Assembly (NCBI GenBank): GCA_023384575.1
Contig: JAHDVP010000031.1
Location: 23,378 to 68,089, forward strand
Direction of reading: 5' to 3'
Source: Acidobacteriota bacterium
GTDB lineage: Bacteria; Acidobacteriota; Vicinamibacteria; Vicinamibacterales; JAFNAJ01
DNA: 44,712 nt
Of this stretch, positions 34,678 to 44,321 are shown piece after piece. The translations under genes were made by a program, and so were the position numbers. Position 1 is the stretch's first letter, and every line of letters starts with the position of its first letter. A model generated the notes under the pieces. The model saw nothing but the letters and a program-made list of their open reading frames with translations, had not been told where the DNA came from and did no database searches.

Positions 34678-35909
34678 TGGCCGCGAGCGCAGCGCACGAT
34701 GCCCGCGGTGCCGTGCGGGCGGGCCTCCGCGGCATCGCCTCCCTCGCCTGTGGCCTCGTGCTCGCCGCGCTCTCCTCGGTCCTACCGTCCGGCCTCCACG
34801 CCCAGGACCTGCCGCCCGTATCACCCGAGGTCCTCGGGTCGGCCATCGACGACCTCGGTCGTCTCGACTACGCCGTGCGGTCGAAGGCTGCGCAGGTCGT
34901 GCGGCGGGCGCCCGCGGCGCAGGCCGTGCCCGCCCTGATCCAGGCCGTCACCGAACACGCCGACGGGTACGTGCGCTTCAGGACCCTGGTGCTGCTCGCC
35001 GGGTTCAACGACCTCAGGGCCGAAGACCTCATGCGGACGCTCGTCGACGATCCGAACGACCGGTTGCGCGAGGTGGCTTACGCGTGGTTCGAGGCGCACC
35101 CGCAGGCCGACATGGCGCCCGTCCTGCTCGCGCGCCTCGACAAGGAACTGGCCGAGTTCGTTCGGCCGGCCCTCGTGCGGGCGCTCGCCTCGCTCGGACG
35201 GACGGAAACGAGCGTGCGGCCGACACTCGTGCGCGAGGTGGGCCGAGGTCAGGACTTCTTCCGCAGCGCGGTCATCGAGGCGCTCGGCGACTACGGAGCC
35301 ACGTATGCCGTCGAGGCCCTGACCGAAGTGGCGTCGCTCGACGGGCCGCTGCGCCCCGACGCCGTCCTCGCCCTCGGGCGACTCGGCGACAAGCGCGCGC
35401 TCGCGGTGTTCTCGGAGCTCCAGCGCACGGCGCCCCGCGAAGTCCAGCCCACGATCGCGTCGGCGATCTGCCTGCTCGGCGTCAACTGCGCATCGCACCG
35501 CCGTTACCTCCGTGAGACGTTCGACTTCGCCCTGAGGAACCTGGGCTACCAGCCGCTGCTGCGGGCGGCGGTCGCCGGCCTCGCCGAACTCGCGGCCTCC
35601 GGCGACGACGAGGCGTGGACGACGCTGGTCGATCGGGGCATTCCTTCGAGGGATCCCGAGCGAGCGCCCGTGGCCCTTGGACTCGGGAAGGTCGCCCTGC
35701 GGAACACGCCGTTCGTGCTCGACGCACTCGCAACGGTGGCCGACCTCGACGGCACCGTCGACCTGCTGCGCGAGGCGTTCGACATGCTCGAAGAGGACTT
35801 CGAAGAGGAACGCTTCTTCGTGACCGTCAGGCGGACGTACTGGCGGTCGCCCCAGGACAGCGCCGCGCGCCGCATCGCCGAGACGCTGATCACGCGGTTG
35901 GAGTTCTGA
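34677..35909 (+). CDS. Exported HEAT-repeat protein
   Basis: A 410-residue protein with an N-terminal signal-like segment (about 20-42, ending LHA-QD) and then repeated helical pairs of the HEAT / PBS-lyase-like type: for example VPALIQAVTEHADGYVRFRTLVLLAG, EDLMRTLVDDPNDRLREVAYAWF, APVLLARLDKELAEFVRPALVRALASLG and VEALTEVASLDGPLRPDAVLALGRLG. The repeats cover about residues 50-340 and predict a curved protein-protein scaffold in the periplasm. It is translationally coupled to purF (TGATG) though no metabolic link is evident. Confidence 0.88.
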   Translation: MAASAAHDARGAVRAGLRGIASLACGLVLAALSSVLPSGLHAQDLPPVSPEVLGSAIDDLGRLDYAVRSKAAQVVRRAPAAQAVPALIQAVTEHADGYVRFRTLVLLAGFNDLRAEDLMRTLVDDPNDRLREVAYAWFEAHPQADMAPVLLARLDKELAEFVRPALVRALASLGRTETSVRPTLVREVGRGQDFFRSAVIEALGDYGATYAVEALTEVASLDGPLRPDAVLALGRLGDKRALAVFSELQRTAPREVQPTIASAICLLGVNCASHRRYLRETFDFALRNLGYQPLLRAAVAGLAELAASGDDEAWTTLVDRGIPSRDPERAPVALGLGKVALRNTPFVLDALATVADLDGTVDLLREAFDMLEEDFEEERFFVTVRRTYWRSPQDSAARRIAETLITRLEF

Positions 35910-35937
35910 GCCTCGCGCGGGCTTCAGTTCAGGCTAC

Positions 35938-35972
35938 GGGCTGCAGGCTGCGGGCTGCAGGCTGCGGGCTGC
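35938..35972. repeat. Intergenic minisatellite, 14-bp units
   Basis: Two perfect copies of GGGCTGCAGGCTGC (35938-35951, 35952-35965) and a half copy (35966-35972) lie in the 119-bp gap between convergent genes. The adjoining GGCTACGGGCT (35932-35942) is an exact reverse complement of bases 1-11 of the window. Confidence 0.75.
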
Positions 35973-36028
35973 CGCCGGCCGCCAGCCTCTGACCAGCACC
36001 GACTACCGGGTGAGGCTGTACGTCAGGG

Positions 36029-36862
36029 TCAGATATCGGTGTCGGTCGGTCCCGGGGCCGCGCCGAACCGCTCGACGGCCGCCACGTGGGTCACGACCGA
36101 CCCCGGTGGCACGCTGTGCGTGAGCCAGACGTTGCCGCCGATCACCGAGCCCCGGCCCACGACCGTCTCGCCTCCGAGGATCGTCGCGTTGGCATAGACC
36201 ACGACCTCGTCCTCGAGCGTCGGATGCCGCTTCGCCCGAGCGCACTGCTTCTCGACGCGCAGCGCCCCGAGCGTCACGCCCTGGTAGATCCGGACCCGCG
36301 CGCCGATGGCCGCGGTCTCGCCGATGACGATGCCCGTGCCGTGGTCGATGGCGAACGCCAGGCCGATCGTCGCGCCGGGATGAATGTCGATGCCGGTGAC
36401 GCGGTGTGCGTGCTCGGTAATCAGGCGCGGCAGCAGGGCGACGCCGAGCGTCAGCAGCGCGTGCGCGAGCCGGTAGCAGGCCGTGGCGTAGAAGCCGGGG
36501 TAGGCGAGCACGACCTCATCGAGGCTTCGCGCCGCGGGGTCGGAGGCGTGCACGGCCTCGGCGTCCTCGAGCAACGCTGCACGCACCGCGGGCAACTCCC
36601 GGAGGAACCGCGTGCCGACCGTCGTCTCGGCCCCGGCCCGGGCCTCGTGGGGGAACCCCGCCACCACGTTCGCCAGGCCCGCCAGCTCCGTTTCGACCGA
36701 CCCGCGCTCGCAGGAGCGGCCCGGCGCGAAGTGCGGGAAGAGGAACGCCAGCGCGTCGGCGACGAACGACTCGGCCTGGCGGTCGGCCCGCGGGGGAAGC
36801 GGGTAGGAACGTCGCGCCTCGCAGACGTCGGCAATGAGGCGTCGCAGGTCGGTATCCGGCAT
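36029..36862 (-). CDS. cysE: Serine O-acetyltransferase
   Basis: A 277-residue left-handed beta-helix acyltransferase that makes O-acetylserine for cysteine synthesis. The C-terminal hexapeptide region HPGATIGLAFAIDHGTGIVIGETAAIGARVRIYQGVTLGA carries the active-site His/Asp pair. The N-terminal ~130 residues are the helical domain of the longer (plant/CysE-like) class. The last residues are GPTDTDI, so the C-terminal Ile used by CysE to dock into CysK is present. It diverges from purM across 120 bp. Confidence 0.92.
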   Translation of the reverse strand: MPDTDLRRLIADVCEARRSYPLPPRADRQAESFVADALAFLFPHFAPGRSCERGSVETELAGLANVVAGFPHEARAGAETTVGTRFLRELPAVRAALLEDAEAVHASDPAARSLDEVVLAYPGFYATACYRLAHALLTLGVALLPRLITEHAHRVTGIDIHPGATIGLAFAIDHGTGIVIGETAAIGARVRIYQGVTLGALRVEKQCARAKRHPTLEDEVVVYANATILGGETVVGRGSVIGGNVWLTHSVPPGSVVTHVAAVERFGAAPGPTDTDI

Positions 36863-36982
36863 GGCGGGGGTCTGCCTCAGACTCTATCATGGCGCGTCGG
36901 CGCGGCCGTTCCCGTAGAATCAGCGGTGATCGGACGTCGCGGCGTGCGGCGGTCGACGAGTAGCACACTCCCAGGGGCTTCC

Positions 36983-38005
36983 ATGGACTACCGTTCGAGC
37001 GGCGTCGACATCGACGCGGGTCACGAGGTCGTACGACGAATCAAAGCGCTCGCGCGGGGCACGTTCACGCCCGGCGTCCTCTCCGAGATCGGCTCCTTCG
37101 GCGGCCTCTTCACGCTCGACGCGTCGGCACCGGACGCACCGGTGCTCGTGGCGAGCGCCGACGGCGTTGGCACCAAGCTGAGGATCGCGTTCCTGACCGG
37201 CCGCCACGACACCATCGGCGAGGATCTCGTCAACCACTGCGTCAACGACATCCTCGTTCAGGGTGCGACGCCGCTCTTCTTCCTCGACTACCTGGCCACG
37301 GGCCGGCTCGCACCCGACGTGGCGGTGGCCGTCGTCGAGGGGCTCGCGCGGGCGTGCCGGGCCAACGGGTGCGCCTTGCTGGGGGGCGAGACCGCGGAGA
37401 TGCCAGGCTTCTACGCCGACGGCGAGTACGATCTCGCCGGGTTCGTCGTCGGCCTGGTCGACCGGCGCCACCTGATCGACGGCCGGACGGTGCGGCCGGG
37501 CGACGTGCTGATCGGTCTCGCCTCATCCGGGCTGCACACCAACGGCTACTCGCTCGCCCGTTGCATCGTCTTCGATCGCCTGGGCCTCGACGTCGCCGCC
37601 GAGGTCGCCGATCTCGGCACGACCATCGGCGAGGCGCTGCTCGTGCCACACCGCAGCTACCTGCAGGCCATCGGCCCGCTCGTCGCCTCGGGGCGGATCA
37701 AGGGGATGGCGCACATCACCGGCGGAGGGCTGACCGACAACGTTCCGCGCGTCCTGCCGCGCGGCACCGCCGCGCGCATCGATACCTCGACCTGGTCTCC
37801 TCCGCGCCTCTTCACCTGGCTGGCCGAAGCCGGCGAGGTGCCGCGCGACGACCTCTTCCGCACCTTCAACATGGGCATCGGGCTCGTGGTGATCAGCGAT
37901 CCGGACGACGCGGGAGACCTGCTGGCTTCGCTCGGCATCCACGCCACCGCCCGTGTGATTGGCGAGGTCGTCGAGGGCGACGGCACGGTGCGCTATGACC
38001 GGTAG
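36983..38005 (+). CDS. purM: Phosphoribosylformylglycinamidine cyclo-ligase
   Basis: A 340-residue AIR synthetase converting FGAM to AIR. Markers: [40 protein letters not shown]-type text (here [11 protein letters not shown]), [38 protein letters not shown] and [17 protein letters not shown]. The ATG at 36983 gives normal family length (the open frame extends much further upstream through cysE). The upstream gap has a -10-like TAGAAT (36915-36920) without a good -35. It overlaps purN by 11 bp, so the two are coupled. Confidence 0.96.
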   Translation: [340 protein letters not shown]

Positions 38006-38618
38006 GGGCCGGCGCCCGCAGCTCGGCGTGCTGATTTCCGGCCGTGGCAGTAACCTGCAGGCCATGCTCGACGCCGTGCGCGACGGCCGTCTGGAAGCGG
38101 ACGTCGCCGTCGTGGTGTCGAACCGGGCGGCGGCCGAAGGCCTCGGTCGGGCGGCGGCGGCCGGTGTCGAGACCCTCGTGCTCGATCACCGCGCGTCCGC
38201 CTCGCGGAGCGACTACGACCGCGTCCTCGTCGAGGCGCTGCGCGAGCGCAACGTCGATCTCGTGTGTCTCGCGGGCTTCATGCGCCTGCTCGGGCCGGAG
38301 TTCGTCGACGCGTTTCCCAACGCGGTGCTCAACGTCCACCCCTCCCTGTTGCCCGCGTTTCCAGGGCTCGACGCGCAGCGGCAGGCCCTCGAGCACGGCG
38401 TGAAGGTGTCGGGAGCGACGGTTCACGTCGTGACGGCGGATCTCGATGCCGGTCCCATCGTACGGCAGGCGGCGGTGCCGGTCCACGACGACGACACGGT
38501 GGAGTCGTTGTCGGCGCGCATCCTCGTCGAGGAGCACCGCATCTACATCGACGCGATCAGAATCGTGCTCGAGGGCCGCTGGCGGGTCGTCGGTCGCCGG
38601 TTCGAACGGCTGCCGTGA
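37995..38618 (+). CDS. purN: Phosphoribosylglycinamide formyltransferase
   Basis: A 207-residue folate-dependent GAR transformylase. It has the N-terminal VLISGRGSNLQAMLDA phosphate-binding text, catalytic Asn/His in AVLNVHPSLLPAFPGLDAQRQAL and the Asp in DLDAGPIVRQAAVPV. The ATG at 37995 lies inside the 3' end of purM (11-bp overlap), typical of coupled purMN pairs. Length is usual. Confidence 0.96.
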   Translation: MTGRGRRPQLGVLISGRGSNLQAMLDAVRDGRLEADVAVVVSNRAAAEGLGRAAAAGVETLVLDHRASASRSDYDRVLVEALRERNVDLVCLAGFMRLLGPEFVDAFPNAVLNVHPSLLPAFPGLDAQRQALEHGVKVSGATVHVVTADLDAGPIVRQAAVPVHDDDTVESLSARILVEEHRIYIDAIRIVLEGRWRVVGRRFERLP

Positions 38619-38655
38619 GCCGGCACGGGCCGCCACGACGGGCGCGTGAGTGTCG

Positions 38656-39501
38656 TCAGGCGGCCGGTGCGGGGCGCAGCGTCAGCAGCGCGACCTCTGG
38701 CGGGCAGGCTACGCGGACCGGCACGTAGACCGTGCCGACGCCCCGGCTCACGAACATGGTCGTCGAGCCGCGGCGCGCGAGTCCAGACAGCACCGGGAAC
38801 TTGCGGGCCGCCGGTGCGCCGATGAGCGGGAGCACGACCTGGCCGCCGTGCGTGTGGCCCGACAGCACGAGGGGAATGCCGAGCGCCGTCGCCTCCTCGA
38901 AGCGCCGGGGATCGTGGGCGAGCAGCACGTGCGCCGGGCCGGCGCCCCGCAAGAGGGTGGCGATATCAGCCTCGCGCCTCGTCCAGAAACGAATGCCGAT
39001 GAGGTCGAGGCGCTCGCCGCGTGTCGTGAGCTCGGTCCGGGCGTCCCGCAGGACGACCACACCCTGTCGTGCCAGCGCGGCCGGCATGTCGCGGTCGTCG
39101 TCGTGGTTGCCGAGCACGGCGAAGACGCCGAGCGGCGCCGTCAACCCAGCCAGCGCCTCAGCGGCCGGTTCGACAAACGCGCGGTCGCCCCAGGTGACGT
39201 AGTCGCCACCGAGCACGACGAGGTCGGGTGCCGATGCCATGGCCAGATCGACGGCCCGCCGAATGAAGGCGTGCGAGACGGTCGCACTCCGGTGGAGATC
39301 GGTGATGAGGGCCACGCGCAGGCCCCCGAGCGCGACCGGCAGGCCCGGGACGGGCACGTCGGTGGCCGTCAGGGCCAGGTCGTGGCGGGCGTACCAGTAG
39401 CCGTGGGCGCCGAGACCGGCGGTTCCCCCCACGGCGAGCGCCAGCAGGCTCCGCAGGAACGTGCGCCGTGTCGTTGCGGAGCCGTCTTCCGGGCGGGCCA
39501 T
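38656..39501 (-). CDS. Tat-exported metallophosphoesterase
   Basis: A 281-residue calcineurin-like phosphoesterase. Metal ligands appear in [43 protein letters not shown] and [12 protein letters not shown]. The N-terminus has a twin-arginine signal (TTR12-R13-T-F-L followed by a hydrophobic stretch), so it is predicted to be exported folded and perhaps stay anchored. The pattern resembles YkuE/YaeI-type enzymes, which act on lipid or cell-wall phosphoesters; the substrate is not evident. It diverges from tyrS with 44 bp between the starts. Confidence 0.9.
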   Translation of the reverse strand: MARPEDGSATTRRTFLRSLLALAVGGTAGLGAHGYWYARHDLALTATDVPVPGLPVALGGLRVALITDLHRSATVSHAFIRRAVDLAMASAPDLVVLGGDYVTWGDRAFVEPAAEALAGLTAPLGVFAVLGNHDDDRDMPAALARQGVVVLRDARTELTTRGERLDLIGIRFWTRREADIATLLRGAGPAHVLLAHDPRRFEEATALGIPLVLSGHTHGGQVVLPLIGAPAARKFPVLSGLARRGSTTMFVSRGVGTVYVPVRVACPPEVALLTLRPAPAA

Positions 39502-39545
39502 CGCGTCAGTCCATCGTATCAGGTGGGGTATCCTCTTTGGCGGAC

Positions 39546-40796
39546 ATGACTCTCGACGAACAACTGGCGTACCTGACGAAAGGCTGTGTCGACGTGCTGC
39601 GCCCGGCCGAGCTGCGAGCGAAGCTGGAACGGACCGCGCGCGGCGGCCGGCCGCTCGTCGTCAAGGTCGGCTTCGACCCGACGGCACCGGACCTGCACCT
39701 CGGGCACACCGTGCTCATCCGCAAGATGAAGCACTTCCAGGACCTCGGCCACCGCGTCATCTTCCTGATCGGCGATTTCACGGGCCTCATCGGCGACCCG
39801 ACGGGCCGGTCGAAGACCCGCCCCCCGCTGACGCGCGAGGAAATCGACGCCAACGCCGAAACCTACAAGCAGCAGGTGTTCAAGCTGCTCGACCCCACGA
39901 AGACGGCCGTCGACTTCAACAGCCGGTGGCTCGCTCCGCTCGGCAGCGAGGGCTGGGTGAGGCTCGCGGCCCGGTACAACGTGGCGCAGATGCTCGAGCG
40001 GCGCGACTTCCGCCAGCGGTACGAGTCGGGCCAGCCCATCGCCATTCACGAGTTCCTCTACCCGCTCGCGCAAGCCTACGACTCGGTAGCGCTCGAGGCC
40101 GACGTCGAGCTCGGTGGGACCGATCAGCTGTTCAACCTGAACGTCGGGCGCGACATCATGCCGGCCTTCGGTCTCGAAGCGCAGGTGGTCATGACGGTGC
40201 CGCTGCTCGTCGGGCTCGACGGGATCGAGAAGATGTCGAAGAGCCTCGGCAACTACGTCGGCGTCAACGAGCCGCCCGACGCGATGACGACGAAGCTCGT
40301 CGAGCACTTCCGCGGCACCGACGAGGTGCTCTGGCTCTACTTCACCTTGCTCACCGACCTGACGCCTTCCGAGGTCGACGCCGTCAGGGACGACATGCTG
40401 TCGGGCGCCATCTCGCCGACGGACGTGCGGTACCGGCTCGCGCGCCTGATCGTCACCGACTTCCACGGCGCGGAGGCAGCCGCGGCGGCCGAGGCCGCCA
40501 CCCGCGCGCGGCACGCCGCGCGATCGGGCGCGCCGGTCGACCAGCTGGAGGTCCACCGGGTCGGCGCGGGCCAGCCGCTCCGGAAGATCCTGGTCGAGCT
40601 CGGCGCCGCCGACTCGATGAGCGACGCCGGACGCAAGATGCAGCAAGGAGGCGTCCGCCTCGACGACGACCCGGTGAGCGACTTCGCGTTCGTGCTCCCG
40701 GCGGGCCGCTTCAAGCTCCAGGTGGGCAAGCGCTTCATCGTCGCGCTCGACAGCGTGGACGCAGGTCCGGATCATTCTGGCGATATGACAGGCTGA
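39546..40796 (+). CDS. tyrS: Tyrosine-tRNA ligase
   Basis: A 416-residue class I synthetase with HLGHT (HIGH-type) near residue 55 and KMSKS in [37 protein letters not shown] and [23 protein letters not shown] are typical of the TyrZ-like bacterial group; the C-terminal ~65 residues are an S4 RNA-binding domain ([27 protein letters not shown]). The ATG at 39546 is preferred over an in-frame upstream start that would overlap the divergent gene. It converges on pgl with 11 bp between. Confidence 0.95.
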   Translation: MTLDEQLAYLTKGCVDVLRPAELRAKLERTARGGRPLVVKVGFDPTAPDLHLGHTVLIRKMKHFQDLGHRVIFLIGDFTGLIGDPTGRSKTRPPLTREEIDANAETYKQQVFKLLDPTKTAVDFNSRWLAPLGSEGWVRLAARYNVAQMLERRDFRQRYESGQPIAIHEFLYPLAQAYDSVALEADVELGGTDQLFNLNVGRDIMPAFGLEAQVVMTVPLLVGLDGIEKMSKSLGNYVGVNEPPDAMTTKLVEHFRGTDEVLWLYFTLLTDLTPSEVDAVRDDMLSGAISPTDVRYRLARLIVTDFHGAEAAAAAEAATRARHAARSGAPVDQLEVHRVGAGQPLRKILVELGAADSMSDAGRKMQQGGVRLDDDPVSDFAFVLPAGRFKLQVGKRFIVALDSVDAGPDHSGDMTG

Positions 40797-40807
40797 CGCC
40801 GTCGACA

Positions 40808-41551
40808 TCAGCCGCCGATCGCCCCGCCGAGGGCGTCGTCGACGACCACGACGACACGCGGAGCGCGCGCCAGCACCCGGGCAACTGGAAGGCCGCCCGT
40901 GTCGACCGGCGACGTGCCCGGGTCGTTCCGCGCCCGCCGGCGGGCCGCGAGCGCCGAGCGAAGCGCGCTCGCCTTCTCCTCGCCCATCGCGACGACCACG
41001 ACGAGCCCGGCCGACGCGAGCACCGGCAGCGTCAACGTCAGTCGTTCTCGCGGGGGCTTCGGGGCATCGTGCACGGCGACCACCGTCAGGTCGGTCACCT
41101 CGAGCGACCGGTGGCCGGGGAAGAGCGATGCCACGTGGCCGTCGGCGCCGACGCCGAGCAGAGCGACGTCGATCGGGCCTCGGGCGATCAGGGAATCGAC
41201 CCGAGCTGCGTACCGTTCCGCCGCCCGACGCAGCGGACGCTCCTCGCCCGGCGGGCGCAGGACCTGTTCCACCGGAATGGTCGTGTCGGCAATGAGGGGC
41301 AGCGCGCGACGGTAGTTCGAGTCGATGTCGTCGGGGCCCACCGCCCGCTCATCGACCCACAGGAGCCAGAGGCGAGACCAGTCGACGGCGGCCGAAGCCA
41401 GCGGACCGGCCACCGCGTCGATGGCCGACCCGCCGGGCAGGGCGAGCACCGCCCGGCCTCGCCGCGCGATGGCCTCGCCGAGGGCAGGGCCGACGTGGCT
41501 GGCGGCGAGCGGGCCGACCTCCGCGGGCGGCGCGCAAACGATCGCGTCCAT
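40808..41551 (-). CDS. pgl: 6-phosphogluconolactonase
   Basis: A 247-residue DevB/SOL-type lactonase that hydrolyses 6-phosphogluconolactone. Markers: the ALPGGSAIDAV turn, WLLWVDERAVGPDDIDSNYRRA, GVGADGHVASLFPGH (catalytic His) and MGEEKASALRSAL. The ATG complementary to 41549-41551 gives the usual length. It diverges from gnd-zwf across 138 bp, so the three oxidative pentose phosphate genes are adjacent. Confidence 0.93.
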   Translation of the reverse strand: MDAIVCAPPAEVGPLAASHVGPALGEAIARRGRAVLALPGGSAIDAVAGPLASAAVDWSRLWLLWVDERAVGPDDIDSNYRRALPLIADTTIPVEQVLRPPGEERPLRRAAERYAARVDSLIARGPIDVALLGVGADGHVASLFPGHRSLEVTDLTVVAVHDAPKPPRERLTLTLPVLASAGLVVVVAMGEEKASALRSALAARRRARNDPGTSPVDTGGLPVARVLARAPRVVVVVDDALGGAIGG

Positions 41552-41689
41552 GGCAAAGCCTCCGGCTCGCACGCCTGGGAGCGACGCCGAGCGGGGAGCC
41601 CATCGGGCCCGGAATGTGTCCGAAGTCGCTATGATAGACGCAACTCCACCTCGACGCGACCCACCACGGACAACGAAGGGGATCCCTGG

Positions 41690-42709
41690 ATGCGGATCGG
41701 AATGATCGGCCTCGGCAGGATGGGCGCCAACATGGTGAGACGCCTCCGTCGCGCCGGGCACGACGCCGTCGTCTACGACCCCAATGCCGACGCCGTCGCC
41801 GCGCTCGAGCGCGAAGGGGCGACGGGGGCCGTCTCGGCCGTCGATCTGGTGGCGCGGCTCGATGCGCCGAGGGTCGTCTGGCTCATGGTCCCGGTCGTGC
41901 ACGTCGGCTCGGTCGTCGATGAACTTGGGCCGCATCTCTCTGCGGGCGACGTCGTCGTCGACGGTGGCAATTCGCACTACCGCGACGCCATCGACCGCGC
42001 AAGACGGCTGGCCGCGCGTGGGGTCGACTACGTCGACTGCGGGACGAGCGGTGGGGTGTGGGGGCTCGACCGAGGGTATTGCCTGATGCTCGGCGGCACG
42101 GAGCGGGCCATCCGTCATCTCGAGCCGGTGCTCGCCTCGCTCGCGCCAGGCGCAGGGACGGCGCCCGCGTTGCCGGGCCGCGAGGGCGACGCTTCGACGG
42201 AGACCCGCGGCTACCTTCACTGTGGGCCATCGGGCGCCGGACACTTCGTGAAGATGGTGCACAACGGCATCGAATACGGGCTGATGGCGGCCTACGCTGA
42301 GGGGTTCAACCTGCTGCGTCACGCCGGCGTCGGCCGCCTGGCTGGAGCGGCGGCGACGGAAGCGGGCGCGCTGCGCGACCCGGAGGGGCTGCAGTTTGAT
42401 TTCGATCTGGCGGCCATTGCCGAACTGTGGCGCCGCGGCAGCGTCGTCACGTCGTGGTTGCTCGACCTGACGGCCGCCGCGCTGCACGAGCATCCCGGGT
42501 TGGAGGGGTTCTCGGGACACGTGGGTGACTCGGGTGAGGGCCGCTGGACCGTGCAGACGGCGGTCGAGGCGGGCGTGCCGGCCCACGTGCTGTCTGCCGC
42601 GCTCTTCGCGCGCTTCGATTCGCGGGGACGGGCCGAGTTCCAAAACAAGGTTCTCTCCGCGATGCGTCACGCGTTTGGCGGACACGTCGAGCGGAAGGGG
42701 GACGGATGA
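41690..42709 (+). CDS. gnd: 6-phosphogluconate dehydrogenase (decarboxylating), short NAD-type
   Basis: A 339-residue short form (GntZ/YqeC-like, versus ~470 for Gnd of E. coli). The dinucleotide fold starts [19 protein letters not shown], and an Asp ends the second strand ([10 protein letters not shown]), which suggests NAD rather than NADP preference. [41 protein letters not shown] and [18 protein letters not shown] carry the substrate and catalytic Lys/Asn residues. The ATG at 41690 is used because the frame is open far upstream through tyrS. zwf overlaps by four bases. Confidence 0.93.
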   Translation: MRIGMIGLGRMGANMVRRLRRAGHDAVVYDPNADAVAALEREGATGAVSAVDLVARLDAPRVVWLMVPVVHVGSVVDELGPHLSAGDVVVDGGNSHYRDAIDRARRLAARGVDYVDCGTSGGVWGLDRGYCLMLGGTERAIRHLEPVLASLAPGAGTAPALPGREGDASTETRGYLHCGPSGAGHFVKMVHNGIEYGLMAAYAEGFNLLRHAGVGRLAGAAATEAGALRDPEGLQFDFDLAAIAELWRRGSVVTSWLLDLTAAALHEHPGLEGFSGHVGDSGEGRWTVQTAVEAGVPAHVLSAALFARFDSRGRAEFQNKVLSAMRHAFGGHVERKGDG

Positions 42710-44082
42710 CGAACGGCCGGGCATCCGATGCGCTGGTCTTCTTCGGGGCCTCTGGCGATCTCGCCTTTCGCAAGATCTTCCCGGCCCTGCAGGCGCTCGT
42801 GCGGCGGGACCGTCTCGACGTTCCCGTGATCGGCATGGCGCGGGCGGGGTGGACACGCGAGCAGTTCGTCGCGCGGGCGCGCGAGAGCGTGGAGGCCGCG
42901 GGCACGTTCGACCAACGGGCGTTCGAGACGCTGAGCGCGCTGTTGCACTACGTCGACGGCGACTACGGCGACGGCGGGACCTTTGCTCGGTTGCGTGACG
43001 CGCTTGGCGAGGCCTGTCGCCCGGCCTACTACCTCGCCATCCCCCCGAGCGTGTTCCCGGTGGTCGTCCGGCACCTGGCCGAGTCGCGGTGCGGCGACCG
43101 CGGCCGGGTCATCATCGAGAAGCCGTTCGGTCGCGACCTGGCGTCGGCCCGGTCGCTGAACGCGACGCTGCACGAGCTCTTTCCCGAGCGCGAGATCTTC
43201 CGGATCGATCATTACCTCGGCAAGGAAGCCGTGTTGAACCTGCTGGTGTTCCGTTTCGGGAACACGTTTCTCGAGCCGATCTGGAACCGGCACTACGTCG
43301 AGAGCGTGCAGATCACGATGGCCGAGACGCTCGGCGTCGAGGGGCGGGGGGCGTTCTACGAGGAGGCCGGAGCGATCCGCGACGTGGTGCAGAACCACTT
43401 GCTGCAGGTCATCGGGTTTTTGGCGATGGAGGCGCCCTCCTTCGCGTACGACGAGTCGCTGCGCGACGAGCAGGTGAAGGTCCTGCGCAACGTGCGCCCG
43501 CTCGATCCGGCCGACCTCGTCCGAGGGCAGTACGTCGGCTATCGGGAGGAGCGTGGGGTGGCGCCCGCCTCGACCGTCGAGACGTTCGCGGCCGTGCGGC
43601 TGTGGGTCGACTCGTGGCGCTGGGAGGGCGTTCCGTTCTTCGTTCGCACGGGGAAGCGTTTGCCGGTCGGCGCCACGGAGGTGGTCGTGCGGCTTCGTCG
43701 GCCGCCGCTCAAGAAGATCGGGCGGGGGCTGACCAACTCGGTGCGCTTCCGGCTCGGGCCCGATGTGGCGATTGGTCTCGGCGCTCGGGTGAAGAAGCCT
43801 GGCAGCGAGCTCTCGACCGAGCCGACGGAACTCCTGGTGGTCCGGCACCCGGCGGGTGACGACCTCGACCCGTATGAGCGCCTGCTCGGAGACGCGATGG
43901 CCGGCGATCCGCTGCTCTTTGCTCGGGAGGATGCCGTGGAGCGGGCGTGGGAGGTGGTGCAGCCGTTGCTCGACGCGCCGCCGCCGGTGCATGAGTACGT
44001 GCCGGGGAGCTGGGGTCCCGGCGATGCGGCGTCGTTGACGATGACGGTGGGGGGCTGGCACGATCCCGAGTCCGTGGAGTGA
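42706..44082 (+). CDS. zwf: Glucose-6-phosphate 1-dehydrogenase
   Basis: A 458-residue G6PD, first enzyme of the oxidative pentose phosphate pathway. [18 protein letters not shown] is the NAD(P)-binding turn, [14 protein letters not shown] and [31 protein letters not shown] hold the catalytic site. It is slightly shorter than the usual 480-510 residues. The ATG at 42706 overlaps the gnd stop (ATGA) and an AAGGGGG ribosome-binding site lies within gnd. A G-rich tract follows directly after the stop. Confidence 0.96.
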   Translation: MTNGRASDALVFFGASGDLAFRKIFPALQALVRRDRLDVPVIGMARAGWTREQFVARARESVEAAGTFDQRAFETLSALLHYVDGDYGDGGTFARLRDALGEACRPAYYLAIPPSVFPVVVRHLAESRCGDRGRVIIEKPFGRDLASARSLNATLHELFPEREIFRIDHYLGKEAVLNLLVFRFGNTFLEPIWNRHYVESVQITMAETLGVEGRGAFYEEAGAIRDVVQNHLLQVIGFLAMEAPSFAYDESLRDEQVKVLRNVRPLDPADLVRGQYVGYREERGVAPASTVETFAAVRLWVDSWRWEGVPFFVRTGKRLPVGATEVVVRLRRPPLKKIGRGLTNSVRFRLGPDVAIGLGARVKKPGSELSTEPTELLVVRHPAGDDLDPYERLLGDAMAGDPLLFAREDAVERAWEVVQPLLDAPPPVHEYVPGSWGPGDAASLTMTVGGWHDPESVE

Positions 44083-44085
44083 TGA

Positions 44086-44104
44086 GGGGTGGGTTGGGAA
44101 GGGG
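44086..44104 (+). other. G-quadruplex-type tract after zwf
   Basis: Four G-runs (GGGG, GGG, GGG, GGGG) with loops of 1, 2 and 2 nt satisfy the strict G3+L1-7 motif; further G-runs continue to 44117. The tract lies 4 bp after the zwf stop and 25 bp above the -35 of rRNA promoter P1, on the non-template strand. Confidence 0.65.
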
Positions 44105-44120
44105 CGGTGTGGGGGGCGTC

Positions 44121-44140
44121 ACATCGTGTTGACACGATGT
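44121..44140. promoter_or_regulatory. Perfect dyad centred on the rRNA P1 -35 box
   Basis: ACATCGTGT (44121-44129) and ACACGATGT (44132-44140) are exact reverse complements separated by TG. The -35 hexamer TTGACA (44129-44134) occupies the dyad centre, so a dimeric regulator bound here would occlude RNA polymerase. Confidence 0.55.
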
Positions 44141-44158
44141 CCATCCGGATCGTAGGAT
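44129..44158 (+). promoter_or_regulatory. rRNA operon promoter P1
   Basis: TTGACA (44129-44134), an 18-bp spacer and TAGGAT (44153-44158). The start is expected near 44165, giving a leader of about 490 nt before the 16S. Confidence 0.6.
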
Positions 44159-44321
44159 GGGAGTCCGCTCTGGAGACGGCTTCGAGAGAAGACGTGTTCG
44201 AGAGTGGCTGCGAGCGCGGCGGCCTCGAGGGGTCGCTGTCGACCTCCTCGATCCGCCCCTGCGAGTTCTGGTGCCTGCGGGGTTCCGTGCGAAGAAAGTT
44301 GCGCGGTGCCCCGAAAAAGTG

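Noticed and set aside
35932-35972. CRISPR-like array
   Set aside because: Units are 14 bp, directly adjacent and without spacers, and no cas genes occur; it is a minisatellite.
36086-36982. N-terminal extension of purM through the cysE region
   Set aside because: The extended frame is antisense to cysE and lacks purM homology; the ATG at 36983 gives the family length.
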